Shown here piece after piece: positions 63,559-64,000 of a stretch of 64,000 nucleotides of DNA (the first letter of the stretch is position 1; each line of letters opens with the position of its first letter). The translations under genes were made by a program, and so were the position numbers. The notes under the pieces are model-generated. The model ran no database searches and was not told the origin of the DNA. It saw nothing but the letters and a program-made list of their open reading frames with translations. Source of the DNA: Trichaptum fuscoviolaceum (lineage: Eukaryota > Basidiomycota > Agaricomycetes > Hymenochaetales > Trichaptaceae). The stretch lies in contig CAJSYZ010000010.1 of assembly GCA_910574455.1 (NCBI GenBank), forward strand, positions 1-64,000, given 5' to 3'.

Positions 63559-64000
63559 TCATACAATATGCACGCTCCAGAAGAGCCACGTCTGTACTAA
63601 ACCGCCTTCAAGAGTCATCGGCCCCGTCCTCGCCTTAACCACGACGTGAGCCGCTGCGAAGCCTTCGCTCTTGATCTCCGAGAATGCTCTCTTCCACATT
63701 GCCTCCCACGTCGTCGGATCGTGCCCGAATCGCTCACTGTCAAACAAAGATATTCTAATTGGCATAGCCCGTGGTGAAAATGGAGAATAATGGCAGACTC
63801 ACATGCCCATCTCACTCCCGATAGTCCCAGCCTTTTCCGTCGCCTGGTGTCTTCCAAAGACGACTGTCCCCGGCGTCAATTTCGCGAGGCTTGCGAACCG
63901 CAGCGCGACCGCGTACTGCGTCTCTTCGTTCCAGATGTGGAAGAGCGAGCCAGCGTAGAGGTGCGTCAGCTTGCCTTTGAGCACATCAAGGCTCGTCGTG
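63559..64000 (-). CDS. SAM-dependent methyltransferase-like protein, C-terminal part
   Basis: The last two exons are visible on the minus strand: 63803 to beyond 64000, and 63559-63736, separated by a 66-nt intron (GTGAGT...CAG). The spliced product reads LTHLYAGSLFHIWNEETQY, LRFASLAKLTPGTVVFGRHQ, then ERFGHDPTTWEAMWKRAFSE and FWSVHIV at the stop. The HA-x2-LFHLWDEE-like strand and the GS-x-VFGRH strand are features of fungal class I methyltransferases related to AusD. They form the second half of the Rossmann fold; the SAM-binding GxGxG half would lie outside the window. It is convergent with the glycosyltransferase. Substrate cannot be inferred. Confidence 0.7.

Overview
The window reads as nuclear DNA of a mushroom-forming basidiomycete (Agaricomycetes). 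Coding exons are split by GT-AG introns of about 48-66 nt. It carries a chromodomain Ty3/Gypsy retrotransposon, several divergent F-box-like proteins, and a family 2 glycosyltransferase of basidiomycete type. Species cannot be named from sequence alone. Most of the window is accessory, repeat-rich DNA; only the last 7.5 kb looks like ordinary gene space. Layout: 1-9 kb holds decayed, intron-containing fragments of housekeeping genes on the minus strand (coatomer beta-prime SEC27, exportin CSE1, a BSD2/Ndfip-like protein) plus F-box remnants. Two of these fragments are bracketed by a recurring pair of short hairpin repeats (repeat A on one side, repeat B on the other). 10-27 kb holds three minus-strand F-box-like paralogues (10.0-11.6, 11.9-13.2, 25.5-26.9 kb), an intron-containing SUMO-interacting-motif/RING gene (22.7-23.6 kb), an LCCL-protein fragment (20.5-21.1 kb), unidentified decayed fragments and a dispersed repeat (repeat C). 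27-35.5 kb holds further A/B repeats, a TFIIF-alpha pseudogene, a terminal-inverted-repeat element whose cargo is a DEAH-box helicase fragment and which sits inside a second copy of that fragment, a permuted copy of repeat C and a 43-bp minisatellite. 35.6-52.8 kb is a direct duplication of a KAP123/importin-4 pseudogene. The second copy is split by a very young 10.1-kb Ty3/Gypsy chromovirus (38469-48592, LTRs almost identical, TSD GCAGC) and again by a 2.5-kb TG...CA solo-LTR-like insertion (50097-52644, TSD CCGAG). 52.9-56.1 kb is a plus-strand gene made of many tiny phase-0 exons. 56.7-58.0 kb is an intact F-box gene. 59.8-62.8 kb is a seven-exon, 862-residue membrane glycosyltransferase, followed by the 3' part of a convergent methyltransferase-like gene that runs off the window. 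How the parts relate: the window is mainly a record of transposon activity, namely gene-fragment capture, segmental duplication and later LTR insertions. The best candidates for something under-described are (i) the A-cargo-B gene-fragment modules, (ii) the inverted-repeat element nested in a homologue of its own cargo, (iii) a four-exon antisense gene with its own TATA box carried inside the retrotransposon, and (iv) the array of symmetric micro-exons. All family assignments come from recognising conserved motifs by eye; no database search was run.
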